From: Euryodendron excelsum
Taxonomy: Eukaryota > Streptophyta > Magnoliopsida > Ericales > Pentaphylacaceae
DNA length: 64,000 nucleotides
Direction: 5' to 3'
Assembly: GCA_033060915.1 (NCBI GenBank)
Contig: CM065389.1
Coordinates: forward strand, 16,700,001 to 16,764,000
Shown here: positions 33,141 to 43,989 of the stretch, one piece after another
Position numbering within the stretch: position 1 is the first letter of the stretch
Layout of the letters: every line of letters begins with the position of its first letter
Position numbers and translations under genes: made by a program
The notes under the pieces: generated by a model
Told to the model about the DNA's origin: nothing
The model's input: only the letters and a program-made list of their open reading frames with translations
The model's database searches: none

Positions 33141-33600
33141 TGTTATAAACTAAATGACTTTGCAGCAAACAAAATATTAAAACACAGTATATAAGAAAAC
33201 TAGTTCTTCTGGAACTATCAAATAATAATGAAATAGCTCTTCTGGAACTATGAGAATAGATCTTCTTGATCACCCAAGTATGTATTTCATTCATAAGTTA
33301 TAAAATAAAAACAACAGAAATTTAAATAGGTTGTTTACACTCTTTGCTTTTCTCTTTCTTTTCTTTTCTTCTTTTTTTTCTTTTCTCGCTCTCTTCTCTC
33401 TCTTTTCTCTCTCTTCTGTCTCTCTCTTTCTTTCTGTCTCTCTCTCTTTCTCTTTCAGTCTCTTTCTCTTTCTGTTCTTTCTCTCTTTTTTTTCTTTCTT
33501 TCTTCTCTTCTTCTTTCTTTTTCTCTTCCGTTTATATAGACAAATATAAAAATAAATTACAAATACGTAAAGATCATCCACCGATCAACATCTCATAAGA
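33141..33600 (-). repeat. E1 5' LTR (460 bp)
   Basis: Plus-strand TGTTATAAACTAAAT to CTCATAAGA. Colinear with 27085-27601. Its terminal CA has changed to GA. Confidence 0.9.
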
Positions 33601-33605
33601 GATAA
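33601..33605 (+). repeat. Target-site duplication of E1, right
   Basis: GATAA, identical to 27080-27084. Confidence 0.9.
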
Positions 33606-33673
33606 CATCTATCAGCCTTTTCTTTCATCCCTTAATCTTTCAAGAATCAAAAAGAGGCTAGTGTAATGACGTG

Positions 33674-33693
33674 GAGAGAGAGAGAGAGAGAGA
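33674..33693 (+). repeat. (GA)n microsatellite in the microgene 3 3' flank
   Basis: Ten GA units at the place where the paralogous copy (48109-48189) has about forty. Confidence 0.9.
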
Positions 33694-34045
33694 GTCAAAA
33701 CGCTTATTTATTTGTTGGGCGTTTATCAGAAAATGACAATGACAATGACAAACAACTGTACTCCGCCGAAAGACTTGGAATTCAAGGATATGGACAATAG
33801 CCAGCACTATATAACAAATCAATACTTTATATATTTGACCCAAAAAAAAAAAAAAAATACTTATATCTTACATAATATCCATCAAAACAATGCACATGTC
33901 TTCTACCAAAAGCAATACAGAGATACCACTGAAGACTCTTCCACAAAATGGACCACCCAACTTGAACATGAACACTAGACACTAGCAGAGTTCCGTAGTT
34001 GAACGAGCATGTGTTGTAAGATGATTTATTTGGTCAAGATATTGT

Positions 34046-34201
34046 TCAAAACTTTTTCTTAATAATCTCTTCCAGAAAAAGAACCACACACGAGAATCGA
34101 ACTAGGCGGCGAAACAAAAAGGTGATAAAAATCCGCCTCCAAGCTCTATACAGCCCTCTTCGTTTAGGCGGAGGAATCTCAAGCTTATTGTTCTCAACCA
34201 T
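34046..34201 (-). CDS. PPPK microgene 3 (51-aa small basic protein)
   Basis: ATG at 34199-34201, TGA at 34046-34048. N-terminus MVENNKLEI, core PPPKRRGLYRAWRRIFITFL, then FRRLVRF and a hydrophobic/Lys C-terminus. It is closer to microgene 4 (48551-48694) than to 1 and 2. The C-terminal half is longer than in copies 1 and 2 because the frame passes their stop position. The leader (TCTTCTGAAGGG) and TATA position are conserved. Gene status is inferred from homology; no function assigned. Confidence 0.6.
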   Translation of the reverse strand: MVENNKLEIPPPKRRGLYRAWRRIFITFLFRRLVRFSCVVLFLEEIIKKKF

Positions 34202-34285
34202 TTCTTCTGAAGGGAGAAAGGATTATCTCAAGAGACAGAATAGCTGGACTTGATGTTAGAATGCAGCAGCTCTTGTAAACCCAAT

Positions 34286-34294
34286 CATTTATAG
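34286..34294 (-). promoter_or_regulatory. TATA box of microgene 3
   Basis: CTATAAATG on the minus strand, about 85-93 bp upstream of the ATG, in a block (TGATTGGGTTTACAAGAGCTG) conserved with microgene 4. Confidence 0.55.
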
Positions 34295-36290
34295 ACAAAG
34301 TTCCTTAATTGCTTAGCAAAACAAACTGTTGATGCATTTCTTCTGCAATTCGATCCTGCTATTTTCCCAGATGTTATCATGAAAATTTGTATACATATAA
34401 CTAGTTAGTGTTGGGAATATTGGAGGCGTAACGTGATAAATAAACAAGGAAAATGTTATTTTTTAAGAAAATTTAAACACAAAATTCTACCAAAATGATA
34501 TGACAATGATATTTTATAATTAATAACCATTATAATGGGTGTTTTATATAAAGTGAAAGGCTCTAACACAACTATATCCTATAAATTTTCTAGTTATATA
34601 GCATTATTCAATTATCAAATCCTACTTGATTACACATTGTAAAAGAAACTACTTCAGATTTTCTTCTCACTTGCCTACTTGTGTGCAGGAGTATTAGAAT
34701 GTTGCATTTTCTAAATATTTAATTGTACCATATGTCATGTTTCAATCATATAATCATGTTTTTGGGTTCTGAGAATTTGAAAATATTGCTGAAGAAGATT
34801 AACCATGCAAATGAGACGGTGGAACTCGTTTAGCCATCATTAGCAATTTGCTTAATTGGTAATAGTTGTGACAGATTGAGGAAGGTGAACCTCAAAATGC
34901 TAGGGACTTGTTACAAGGGACTTTTTTTAAAAAAAAATAAAACCAAAGAAAGCACCAAGCCCATATAGCAGTATGCTGTGAGCTCATTTCGTTATGTGTT
35001 TTGAAATAGAAAACAAGTACCTCTATTGATGCAGCGGCTGTTAATGATCAAGATAAAACACTTGAATCCGTTGATTCACCACGAATACCGGATTCAGAGT
35101 CGTCCTGCAACCTATCGATTCACCACGAACGCTAGGTTCTAGGGCATCAAACACTCGTTGATTTTCGTAGAAAATACCGAATGATTGAAAAGTGCAAAAC
35201 GCACACAAATTTTATTAACATCAAAAACTGCTGAAAAAGAGTCTTAACGCGAGTATAAATATGCGACACGAAACCCTAGGCCCGGGACAAACCGGATTAA
35301 TTAAAAAAAACAAAGGCCCAAAGCAAAAAAAGCCCAAAGAAAACAAAACAGGCCAAAACGATACTTAGAAATATTTTTTCGCTATTTCCTAGGTCGGAAA
35401 ATCATTTCATAATTTTCAACGACATATTATAATGGCGAAACGGAGTTACGAGTCAAAAGTTACGGTCAATTGAAGTTTGCCGATCCCCGGTCCGGGTATA
35501 TCGCCGCCTCCGCGTCTCCAAGTACTCGTCAGTTATACGATCCGCATCACCTATCAAGAGAAGGAGATTAAAAAAAAGAGAAAAGAAAATAACAGAAAAA
35601 AGAGTGTCAATAATGAATTAGAATTTAAGCACGTCTAGTCATGGTTGCCGTGAAACTTCTTTCAAAAGAAAAACTCATTTCCGTAGAAACTCGCTTTGGA
35701 TATGTGATGAAAACTTCCAAGAAAATTTAAAAGAGTATTTGGAGACGTTTTTGAATTGTTATAGAAACTCTTATGAACTTCAGTGAAAATTCTTGAGAAA
35801 CAAACCGAAAATTCATTAAAAACACTTTTCTACCATTTTTCCATTTTTTTATGCTTTTAAAGTGCTTTCTTTTTAGTGTTATTATGGAACTTTTCTTATA
35901 TAATTCTTTGATGTTTCCTAATCTTATAGTTCAAAATATAATAACACTTTGCCGGTGTCACAACATATTAGTTTTCTCAAAAAAATTTCGATGTTCTTTA
36001 ATGAACTTTTTTGATATAATCTATAATTATCTCACATGTTTTGTTTTCTATGATACTTCCAAGTTTTCAACCAAAATTTCACATTACATTTCATTCGTTG
36101 TTTCACCATCCTATTTCCAGTTTTGAGAACTATGTTAGCAACACATGCCTTCGCCAAAAATAGTCACTTTTTTACTAAGGGGAAAAAATAGTTATGTAGA
36201 CTACCTCTTTTTATGAAGTCCTGCATTGAGATAATATGATGAGTTTCTAAAGAGATGAATAAAACTAAAAGTTCTATTTGGGAAAATGAT
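34295..36290. repeat. Array unit A, promoter-side flank (paralogous to 54250-55896)
   Basis: Non-coding and colinear with 54250-55896, for example AAACAAACTGTTGATGCATTTC, ACATTGTAAAAGAAA and TTAAAAGAGTATTT. It is interrupted only by the solo LTR at 35027-35549. Small frames such as 35851-36126 lie inside it and are not conserved. Confidence 0.8.
35027..35549. mobile_element. Solo LTR, 523 bp
   Basis: Starts TGATGCAGCGG, ends GATCCGCATCA (inverted termini TGATGC/GCATCA), flanked by TCTAT (35022-35026) and CCTAT (35550-35554). The paralogous locus near 55230 lacks it: AAGCACATTTATCAGGAG is continuous there. No internal retroelement sequence remains, so it is a recombined solo LTR of unassigned family. 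Confidence 0.75.
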
Positions 36291-36950
36291 CTTCATGACA
36301 AGTCCATTAACCGATATTCCTTGTCGGAATGTTGACAAACAGTACTAAGCCGTGGTTTTTGGTGACTTCCCGACCATTTGAAAACCACTTTATTAAGAGG
36401 GAACATATCAAGAAACAGTTGCGGTGTTTGTGGCATGGAGATAAGGTTTTTCATTACGACTGATCTTACAGCAGCCAACACCACCACCGAATCACCACCG
36501 GTCAACTCATTGGCCTTCATTCTCATTACCCATCTGCACAATCCAGCCACAAATGTGCAGCCAGTGCTATTTTTTGGTCTAAAAAATGCGGGTGATTCGT
36601 TTTCTTCTGAAGTTTTGAGAGGGTATCTGAAAAAAAGGCTTGGTGATGGTTTTGGATGGTTTCTGTTAGCCTTGTTAATATAATGTCTTGTTAATCCAGA
36701 AGATGGAATTAGTTGTAATGGCTGTTAATTAACTAATAAGAACACTTCTATGTTAGAAATAGAAACTAAATTATACATCAAAGCAAACAATACTTCATTA
36801 ATCACACGTATAAGAAGATTACACCACCCACTGACCCACAAATAATTATACAATCACTAAAGATGTAGTTACTACTAGTGCAATACGACGATATATAGTA
36901 GAATATATAGGGAATTGAAGCATCAGTAAGAGCCAGTATCATCAGGATCA
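36291..36950. other. No confident gene; overlapping frames on both strands
   Basis: A minus-strand frame (36550-36293, start MAGLCRWVMRMKANEL) and a plus-strand frame (36378-36683) overlap. Neither shows a motif I recognise. The minus one has ordinary amino-acid composition and could be a gene fragment. The rest is the 3' flank of the 75-aa gene. Confidence 0.3.
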
Positions 36951-37172
36951 TCACTTATCAGGATAGGTTTTGTTTTTGTTTTTGTTTTTGTCTTTGGTCT
37001 TGTCAATCAAGGAACCCACAGAATGCGCCACGCGCTCAGCCATCATCGTCGTCACTGGCTTCCTCTTTACTGGAAACACACTCCCAACCTTGGGTTTGAA
37101 CCTCGGTTGGTCCTCTTTTCCAGCCTCTCCTCCATAGGAGCTTGCCTCTGCTATTTTCCTGCCTTCCTTCTC

Positions 37173-37178
<6 letters not shown>
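36951..37178 (-). CDS. Small basic protein A (75 aa), related to 38099-38275
   Basis: ATG at 37176-37178 just after a GA-rich leader; stop at 36951. The protein is Lys/Arg-rich: an N-terminal MAEKEGRKIAEASSYGG, a KPKVGSVFPVKRKP block, then TMMAERVAHSVGSLIDKTKD and an Asn/Lys tail. The MMAxxVAxSVxxxIDKxK segment matches the 58-aa protein encoded divergently at 38099. A TATA box lies about 65-72 bp upstream of the ATG. No signal peptide or membrane segment. Function unknown; probably a plant-specific microprotein. Confidence 0.65.

Positions 37179-37203
<25 letters not shown>
37179..37203 (+). repeat. (CT)n tract in the 5' leader of small protein A
   Basis: About twelve CT units immediately upstream of the ATG; on the transcribed strand a (GA)n leader. 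Confidence 0.9.
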
Positions 37204-37204
<1 letters not shown>

Positions 37205-37240
37205 GTGGAGTGTTGTGTTGCTACGGAGGAAAATATGATG

Positions 37241-37250
37241 ATATTTATAA
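37241..37250 (-). promoter_or_regulatory. TATA box of small protein A
   Basis: TTATAAATAT on the minus strand, 63-72 bp upstream of the ATG. Confidence 0.5.
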
Positions 37251-38000
37251 AGGGGATACCATGTATATATTCTCTTTTCTTTGCCTTTGCGTGTGTATCT
37301 GTGTGTGTATATGATAACTCAATTAAAGTTACCCATCTCTGCGTGGATGGGTGTGGCTGTGGATTTGCGTGTGGATCTTATGGGGGTGAATTTCATCTAT
37401 AGACTCATCCCAAAACAATAAAATTTTCAAGGAAATGATACCTTAATTTACTTAAGTAACATGTACAATCTTCTATGCATGTGTGTATATGTGTGTGGAT
37501 GTGTGGTTGTGTGGGTGTGGATATGAATTCACAAGACAGTGCAATGTGCCAATGACTATGCACATGCCTGAGAAGTGTCCTTTTACGTATTAGATTTGAA
37601 TTCATAATAATAATAATAATAATAAATGATTTAAAACGATTCTGAAATGAAATGGAAACAATGAAAATGGGACCAAAACTGGCCTGGTTTCTCTTCTCCA
37701 AAACATGCTACATTCTTTTATAATTAAGTACAGAGTAATTCGAGGCTTTTTTCTAATTTTTTTGGGGCAAGTAACCATCCGTTTCTAGTGAAAGTTCAAA
37801 GAAATAGCTCAATATGAAAACCATAGGAAGTAATCAAAGAGAAGAAAATTATGATATTTTCCTATCATGTTGTTAGAAACCTCAACACCGACCTAGCCGA
37901 AAACAAATCAGAGGTAAAAATGTGTGGAAATGTGAAAGAACTGCATAGGAAAACATTCAACATAACCAAAGAAGAAAGGAAAAATCATGACCTTTCCGTC
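37251..38000. other. Divergent intergenic region between small proteins A and B
   Basis: About 0.75 kb between the two TATA boxes; non-coding, with GTGTGTG-rich stretches and an (AAT)n run near 37608. Could serve both genes. Confidence 0.45.
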
Positions 38001-38008
38001 TATAAATA
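38001..38008 (+). promoter_or_regulatory. TATA box of small protein B
   Basis: TATAAATA, 91-98 bp upstream of the ATG, followed by a pyrimidine/CA-rich leader. Confidence 0.6.
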
Positions 38009-38098
38009 TCCTCATGCATGTTCTCCTCTTTCAGAAACACAACACACATTTCAGAAAGAAGGAAGAAGAGAAAAAGTGAGAGATATATAGAGAGATAG

Positions 38099-38275
38099 AT
38101 GGAGGCCAGCCGACATGGAGGACAGTCAGGAGCTCAAGCTGGACAGGGGTCCAAAGCCAAGAAAGGTGATAACTTGAATCCACCACCGAAGACGACAGTG
38201 AAGAAGATGATGGCGAAATATGTTGCTTCCTCCGTTAAGAATTACATAGACAAGCCAAAGATCAATCCTAATTAA
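38099..38275 (+). CDS. Small basic protein B (58 aa)
   Basis: ATG at 38099-38101, TAA at 38273-38275; too short for common gene callers. N-terminus Gly/Gln-rich (HGGQSGAQAGQGSKAKKG), then NPPPKTTVKKMMAKYVASSV and IDKPKINPN. The second half aligns with protein A, and its PPPK motif followed by a basic helix resembles the PPPR microgenes nearby, so all may belong to one superfamily (inference). A TATA box, a leader and a plausible 3' UTR are present; this is the best-supported small gene here. Confidence 0.7.
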   Translation: MEASRHGGQSGAQAGQGSKAKKGDNLNPPPKTTVKKMMAKYVASSVKNYIDKPKINPN

Positions 38276-38575
38276 TGATGCTGGGTCTTGTTGATCCAGT
38301 GCCCTACACCATATATCATTTGATTGGATTAGTAATAATAATGTAGCTATTAGAGTGGCTGTTGTATTGGTCTTTGCATTATATGTTCCTATGTTTTAAT
38401 GAATGGAAGTCTTCTATGTATGTTATCCTGTAAGTGCCTGTTCGCATATATATATATATATATATATGTATACACATGTTCATATTATTACAATTATCAT
38501 TCAACCTTTGTACCATATAATTTATCTCATACAAAAATAAAGACATTAAGTCACTGATAGGAGAAAGAAATTGAC
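38276..38575 (+). other. 3' UTR and flank of small protein B
   Basis: Non-coding; (AT)n at about 38450-38468. Confidence 0.45.
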
Positions 38576-38580
38576 CACGC

Positions 38581-38859
38581 TGTTGGGTCAGAAATCAAAC
38601 ACACGCTCTCTCTCTCTCTACTCAACTCAACTCAACTCTTTACAACCAAAAAACTCTCTAACTCTTTACTTGATGATCTTCCTCACCTCAATTCTCTATT
38701 TATAGGGAAGGGGAGCACCGATTGTCAAGGTTGGCAGTCACTAACCTTGACAAACGGTGGTCGATGACGACACATGGGCGGATGGTCTTCGTCAACTTTG
38801 GTAGGTGGCCGGCCTTCTTGAAGCTCTGGCGGCTAGAAGGTTTGGGTATGAACCCAGCA
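38581..38859 (-). repeat. E2 3' LTR (279 bp)
   Basis: Plus-strand TGTTGGGTCAGAAATC to GAACCCAGCA. It lacks about 75 bp of the R/U5 region present in the partner LTR. Confidence 0.88.
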
Positions 38860-38904
38860 ATTCTCTTCCTTCATATCCATCGAAGGATAACGCAATCTGA
38901 CATC

Positions 38905-40395
38905 TTTCAGTTGGCGTCCATTCCGGCTATGTCTCTACATAACTTAAACTTCTCACAAGTAACCACCTTTGTTAACATATCTGTTGGATTCTCTTTTGTG
39001 TGAATCTTCTCTAGTTTCAACAACTGTTAATCCATCACCTCGCGTATCCAATGATAGCGAATGTCGATATGCTTGGTGCAGGAATGATACATTGAATTTT
39101 TGCTCTAATCCAGAGCACTCTGACTGTCACAATGTACCTTGTATTCCTTTTGCTTGATTCCCAGCTCTTGGAGAAACTGCTTTACCCACAACATTTTTTT
39201 TCTAGCTTCTGCCACGGCGATATATTCTGCCTCTGTTGTAGATAATGCCACACACTTCTGCAGTTTGGATTACCATGATACAGCTCCTCCTGCAAAGGTG
39301 TAGAGGAATCTTGATGTAGATTTCCTACCATCAAGATCACCAGCCATATCTAAATCTGTATAGCCTTCCAAGACTGGTTCAGCTCCCCCAAAACACAAGC
39401 ATAGCTTTGATGTACCGTTTAGGTACCTAAGAATCCATTTGACTGCTTCCCAATGTTCTTTCCCTGGGTTGGAGAGAAATCTGCTCACAATGCCTACAGC
39501 ATAAGCAATATCTGGCTTTGTACACACCATTGCATACATCAAACTACCTACTGCTGAAGAGTAAGGTACTGTTGCAATTTCTTCCATCTCAGTCTTCGAG
39601 GAGGGACACGAACTCTTGCTCAGCTTGAAGTGATTAGCCAGTGGAGTATTGACTGGCTTGACATTTTCCATGTTGAACCTTCTGATCACCCGTTTAACGT
39701 ATTTTTCTTGTGATAGCCACAACTTCTTGGCTTTCCTATCACGAATAATTTGCATGCCCAAAATTTGCTAAGCAGAGCCTAAGTCCTTCATATCAAAGGA
39801 TTGAGATAACTCCTTTTTTCAGCTTGCTAATCTTGGCAGCATCTTATCTAATGATCAGCATGTCATCCACATAGAGAATGAGTGTCACAAAGCTACCATC
39901 CAAGAATCTCTGAATATACACGAATTGGTCTGCAACAGTCCTCTTGTACCCAGGACCTACCATGAATGAGTCAAACTTCTTGTACCATTGTCTTGGTGCT
40001 TGCTTCAGGCCATAGAGACTCTTCTTAAACTTGCAGACTAAGTGTTCTTTCCCCGGAGTTTCAAACCCTTCTAGCTGTTCCATGTAGATCTCTTCCTTCA
40101 GATCTTCGTGGAGAAAAGCTGTCTTGACAGCCATCTATTCAAGCTCCAAGTTTAGGCTGGCTACTAATTTAAGTATAACTCGAATTGAGGTCATCTTCAC
40201 TACCGGTGAGAAAATCTCGTTAGAGTCAATTCCTTTCTTCTGTTTAAATCCTTTGACGACCAATCGAGCCTTGTTCCTGACTAGCTTTCCACTATCAACC
40301 TTTTTCAGCTTGAAAACCCACTTATTTCTCAAGGCTTTTCTTCCTTTGGGAAGCCTTACCAGATCATAGGTCTGATTCTTGTGTAAGAAACTCAT
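38905..40395 (-). pseudogene. E2 reverse transcriptase and RNase H
   Basis: Pieces 40395-40135 (KARLVVKGFKQKKGIDSNEI), 40134-39844 (AVKTAFLHEDLKEEIYMEQL to LILYVDDMLII, active site intact) and 39761-39270 (MGMQIIRDRKAKKLWLSQEK to STSRFLYTFAGGAVSW), then RNase H remnants to 38905. Stops and frameshifts lie between the pieces. Confidence 0.87.
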
Positions 40396-40898
40396 CTCTT
40401 CTTACATGGCTTCCATGCACTTGCCTTTGTTTGGATGGGTCTGTGCTTCATTGAAGTCCTCTGGCCCCCCCTCATCAGTGAGCATGATATAGTATGATTT
40501 CGGATATCTAGTCGACGGAATTAGGACACGGCCTCTTGTAGATCTCCTTGGTTGAGGCTCTTCAATCTAAGGAGGTACCTCACCAATAGGTTGTGGAAGT
40601 TCTTCTTCTTCTGGTGGATGGGGTTGTTGATCCCCCTGCTCAACACCCTCTTCTTCTTCTTCATCTTCTGGAATTACCTCCTACATTTTAGTATTTGTGG
40701 TGAGCTGGACTGGTGCTAGACCTGGAGTCATGTCAGGAGCATGGGAACTGGAACCACTAGACTTAGTTGGTTCCTCATAAAACTGGTTTTCTTAGAACAC
40801 AACGTCCCTACTTCTGATGACATTCTTTGTTACTGGATCCTATAGTCTGTATCCATACTCTTCATCTCCATAACCAATGAAGATGTATGGAATGGACT

Positions 40899-42026
40899 TC
40901 ATGTCGAGCTTCTGTCTCTGCTCCTTGGATACGTGTGTAAAAGCCTCGCACCCAACATTCTCAATTGAGCGTAGGACACATCCTTCTTGCTAGTCCACAC
41001 CATTTTCGGAACTTCAAATTTCAACGGCACTGATGGTGATCTGTTGATTAGGTAGCAGACAGCACAAACAGCTTCACCCCAGAATGGCTTTGGCAGATTA
41101 GCCATACTGAGCATACATCAGGTTCTTTCCACAATGGTCCGGTTCATCCTTTCGACTACTCTATTGTGTTGTGGGGTGCGTGAGACCGCCTTCTCGTGGC
41201 AGATACCGTGTTTTGATTAGTATGCCTTGAATTCCTTGGATGTGTACTCGCCTCCATTATTTGTCCGAAGGCACTTCAACTTCTTGCCAGTCTCCTTTTC
41301 CACCATGGCATGGAAGATCTTGAAGTTCTCGAGTACATGATCCTTAGTCTTCAGAAAATACACCCACACCTTCCGTGAAGCATCATCTATGAAGGTAACA
41401 AAATACCTGTTACCACCCAATGACCCCTTTTTAATGGGACCACAAACGTTAAAATGTACCAGACTCAATAACTCTGATCTTCTTTGTGGGGAAGAATTGA
41501 ACGAGACTCGATGTTGCTTTCCAAATAGGTAATGCTCGCAGGGGTTCAGTGCAGTCCCCTTGCTTACTGGAATGAGAGCCTTCTTCACCAGCGTGAATAA
41601 CCCTTTCTCTTCCATGTGACCAAGTCTCTTATGCCACAGATTTGGTGACACCTCGTCTTCAACTACATTGAGGCTGTCTGAACAAATCTTCACATAGGTT
41701 TTGTACAACGTGCTGCAAATATGCCCCCGGGCGACAACTAGGGCACCTTTTAATAGCTTCGAAGTGCCATTGCTGAAGCGGTTGTCATAACCCTGTTGAT
41801 CAAGGGCTATTCCAGAAATAAGATTGAGTCGGAGGTCAGGCACGTGTCTGACGTCCTTCAATACCATCGTGCAACCATTGTTTGTCTGGATTCGAACATC
41901 ACCAATTCCTATAATCTTTGATGAACTGGTGTTCCCCATTCTCACAGTACCAAAGTCGCTAGCTTTGTACGTCGTGAAGAACTCACTGTGGGGAGTGGCA
42001 TGGTAGGAGGCTACTGTGTCTACCAC
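40899..42026 (-). pseudogene. E2 protease and integrase, catalytic Asp residues changed to Asn
   Basis: Protease VVDTVASYHATPHSEF; Trp before it is replaced by TAG. GAG-pre-integrase LWHKRLGHMEEKGLF. Integrase first Asp: HFNVCGPI (E3: HSDVCGPI). Second Asp: LRTNNGGEY (E3: LRIDNGGEY). The frame stops near 41217 and resumes at 41114 with the C-terminal part (FWGEAVCAVCYLINRSP), then shifts. Confidence 0.88.
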
Positions 42027-42959
42027 CTATTTGGAATCTTGGCTGGCAACCTGGAGGCACGTCTCTTTTTCCACAAAGAGTACTGCGACATCTCCCTTAA
42101 TGGTAAGTAGGGTGTCAACATCTTCCTTGTTCTGCTGGTGATTGCCTTGACTTTGCTTCCTTTTTAATTTTCGACAGTCCTTCTTCATGTGACCTTCAAT
42201 GCCACAATGATAACAAGTAAACTTACCATGTCCGTCATTAGATCTGCCAGGATCCTGTGACCTGCCTCTGCTTTTGTTTTTGCCTCTACCTCTTCCTCTG
42301 CCTCTTCCTCGACCTCTGTTATCTTCCTGAGGTCTCCCCCTGCTTTCTGTAGTGAGGGCATATGATTGCTCTATGCCAGCTTCCTTTCGTCTAGTTTCTT
42401 CATTGAATAAGGCATCATTGACCATCACCTTAGTAAGTTTGCCATTTGGAGCTGAGGTGTTGAGGGACACCACCAACGTCTTGCAACTGTCTGATAGAGA
42501 ACTAAGAAGCAAAAAGGCTTGCTCTTCATCATCTTGCGTTAGTTCCATGGCTGTAAGCTGGTTCACATAGTTCTGGAATTGACTCGTGTGCTCAACAATC
42601 GACGTACCACTCTTTAACTTCAAGTTGACAAAGCGCTTCATCAAAAGAGCTTTGTTTCGAGTGGTTTTTGCTTAAAACATATTCTCTAGTTTTGTCCAGA
42701 GAGTATATGTGTTTGTCTCTTGAGCAACATGGTGTAATACACTATGGTCGATCTATTGTCTTGTCAGACTGATAGTTTTTTTATTTTTCCTTCTCCACTC
42801 GGCTTCCGTTGTGCCTGTCGGTTTCACGCCCACTTTATCTAAATGATCAAATGAATCCTGACAGTTCAAATAGTCCTCCATTCAAGGCCGCCAAATGGCA
42901 TAGTTCGAAGACGTGAGCATGATCATAGCTTCTAAGATTGATGTTGATGGCTCCTCTAT
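42027..42959 (-). pseudogene. E2 gag with lost start codon
   Basis: Where E3 has ATGGAGGAGCC, E2 reads ATAGAGGAGCC (42957-42959, minus strand). Gag follows with stops, then an open 205-codon stretch from 42644: HTSQFQNYVNQLTAMELTQD, a (GR)n box, and the zinc knuckle CYHCGIEGHMKKDC. Confidence 0.85.
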
Positions 42960-43029
42960 GAATTTACTCGTTAATTAGCTTGTACAGTGCTATAGAAGTA
43001 GAATTTTCTAAAACAGAGTGCATGGTTGT

Positions 43030-43320
43030 GTTCGGAATAGTGAAAAATCTCAAGAAGGGTTTAACTGAAAATTTTAGTTTGTTATGGGGTCAAACTGTAA
43101 TTTTTAAAAAGTTCTGGGACCGAACTGTAATTTTTAAAAGTTTTGATGACGTGTCAGCTGCAGTTGACGTGGCAGTTGATTGGGCGAAGACGTGGTGGTT
43201 GACTGGGCAATGACGTGGCAGCTAACTGGACTGGTGACATGACAGCTGATTGGATTAGTGACGTGGTAGTTAACTTGGTCAACGATGACGTCGGTGATGA
43301 TGTCAGATCATCTTCTCTAG
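43030..43320 (-). repeat. E2 leader tandem repeats with ACGT cores
   Basis: About six units of roughly 24 bp built on TGACGTGGCAGYTRAYTGG, preceded by copies of AAACTGTAATTTTTAAAA. The reverse complement of both arrays occurs in E3 at 49370-49630. Confidence 0.85.
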
Positions 43321-43519
43321 CGCTAGTGACGTTGTTGGAATAAAACTTTGACCGGCTCGTAGGGGCTCGTTTTAGCTCCGTTTTCAACATGATTTGCGCC
43401 GTTAAACTCGTATCGACGAAACGAACACAATGGTATGATCGAAACACGATTTCGGCAACTTTAATTTCTAAGCAACGAGAAAAAAATAGCAAAAAAATTG
43501 CTCCGGCAACTCTAAACTT

Positions 43520-43531
43520 ACTCTGATACCA
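43520..43531 (-). other. E2 primer-binding site (initiator Met tRNA)
   Basis: Minus-strand TGGTATCAGAG next to the 5' LTR, the standard plant tRNA-iMet site. Confidence 0.88.
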
Positions 43532-43533
43532 TT

Positions 43534-43887
43534 TGTTGGGTTAGAAATCAAACACGCACTCACACACCAATAAATTGGAAAAAAATTTTACTATATATAT
43601 AGAGAAGAAAAAAACAGAGGAGGAGGAGGAGGTTCGACTCCCTCTCTCTCTACTCAACTCAACTTTTTACAACAAAAAAACTCTCTAACTCTTTACTTGA
43701 TAATCTTCCTCACCTCAATCCTCTCTTTATAGGGGAAGGGGAGCACCAATTGTCAAGGTTGACAGCCACCAATCTTGACAAATGGTGGTCGGCGACGACA
43801 CATGGGCGGCTGGTCTTAGTCAACTTTGGTAGGTGGCCGGCCTTCTCGAAGCTCTGGCGGCTGGAAGGTTTGGGTATGAATCCAGCA
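43534..43887 (-). repeat. E2 5' LTR (354 bp)
   Basis: Plus-strand TGTTGGGTTAGAAATC to GAATCCAGCA. Confidence 0.88.
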
Positions 43888-43989
43888 CAAGCTTGAGAAG
43901 TAATCGACACGTTATAAACTAAGCTTTATGCAACTTAAATGTGCAATAATTCTAATCTCTTCAAAGTGTTATTGATATGATTTTAAATT

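Larger units (their letters stand above)
27085..33600 (-). mobile_element. Ty1/copia LTR retrotransposon, 6,516 bp, complete ends, defective (E1)
   Basis: LTRs at 27085-27601 and 33141-33600 flank gag, protease, integrase, reverse transcriptase and RNase H in copia order on the minus strand. The target duplication is GATAA. The primer-binding region next to the 5' LTR reads CGTTATCAGCACGA on the minus strand, as in several plant copia lineages. The frames hold several stops and frameshifts, and the reverse transcriptase active site is mutated. It is inserted in the 3' flank of microgene 3. Confidence 0.93.
38581..43887 (-). mobile_element. Ty1/copia element E2, 5,307 bp, minus orientation, defective
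   Basis: LTRs at 38581-38859 and 43534-43887, flanks CACGC (38576-38580) and CAAGC (43888-43892, one mismatch), initiator-Met primer-binding site, and gag to RNase H on the minus strand. It is the same family as the 48767-54208 element: coding regions align closely, while the U3 part of the LTRs has diverged. Gag/pol are disabled by many stops and catalytic changes. Pol sequence resembles the Tork/Tnt1-like group (inference). Confidence 0.92.

Noticed and set aside
36378..36683. 101-codon plus-strand frame
   Set aside because: Overlaps an equally plausible minus-strand frame and shows no motif, TATA or homologous copy; left as unassigned.
40124..42570. Plus-strand frames opposite E2 pol and gag
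   Set aside because: Antisense shadows of the minus-strand retroelement genes; the same holds for minus-strand frames within E3.
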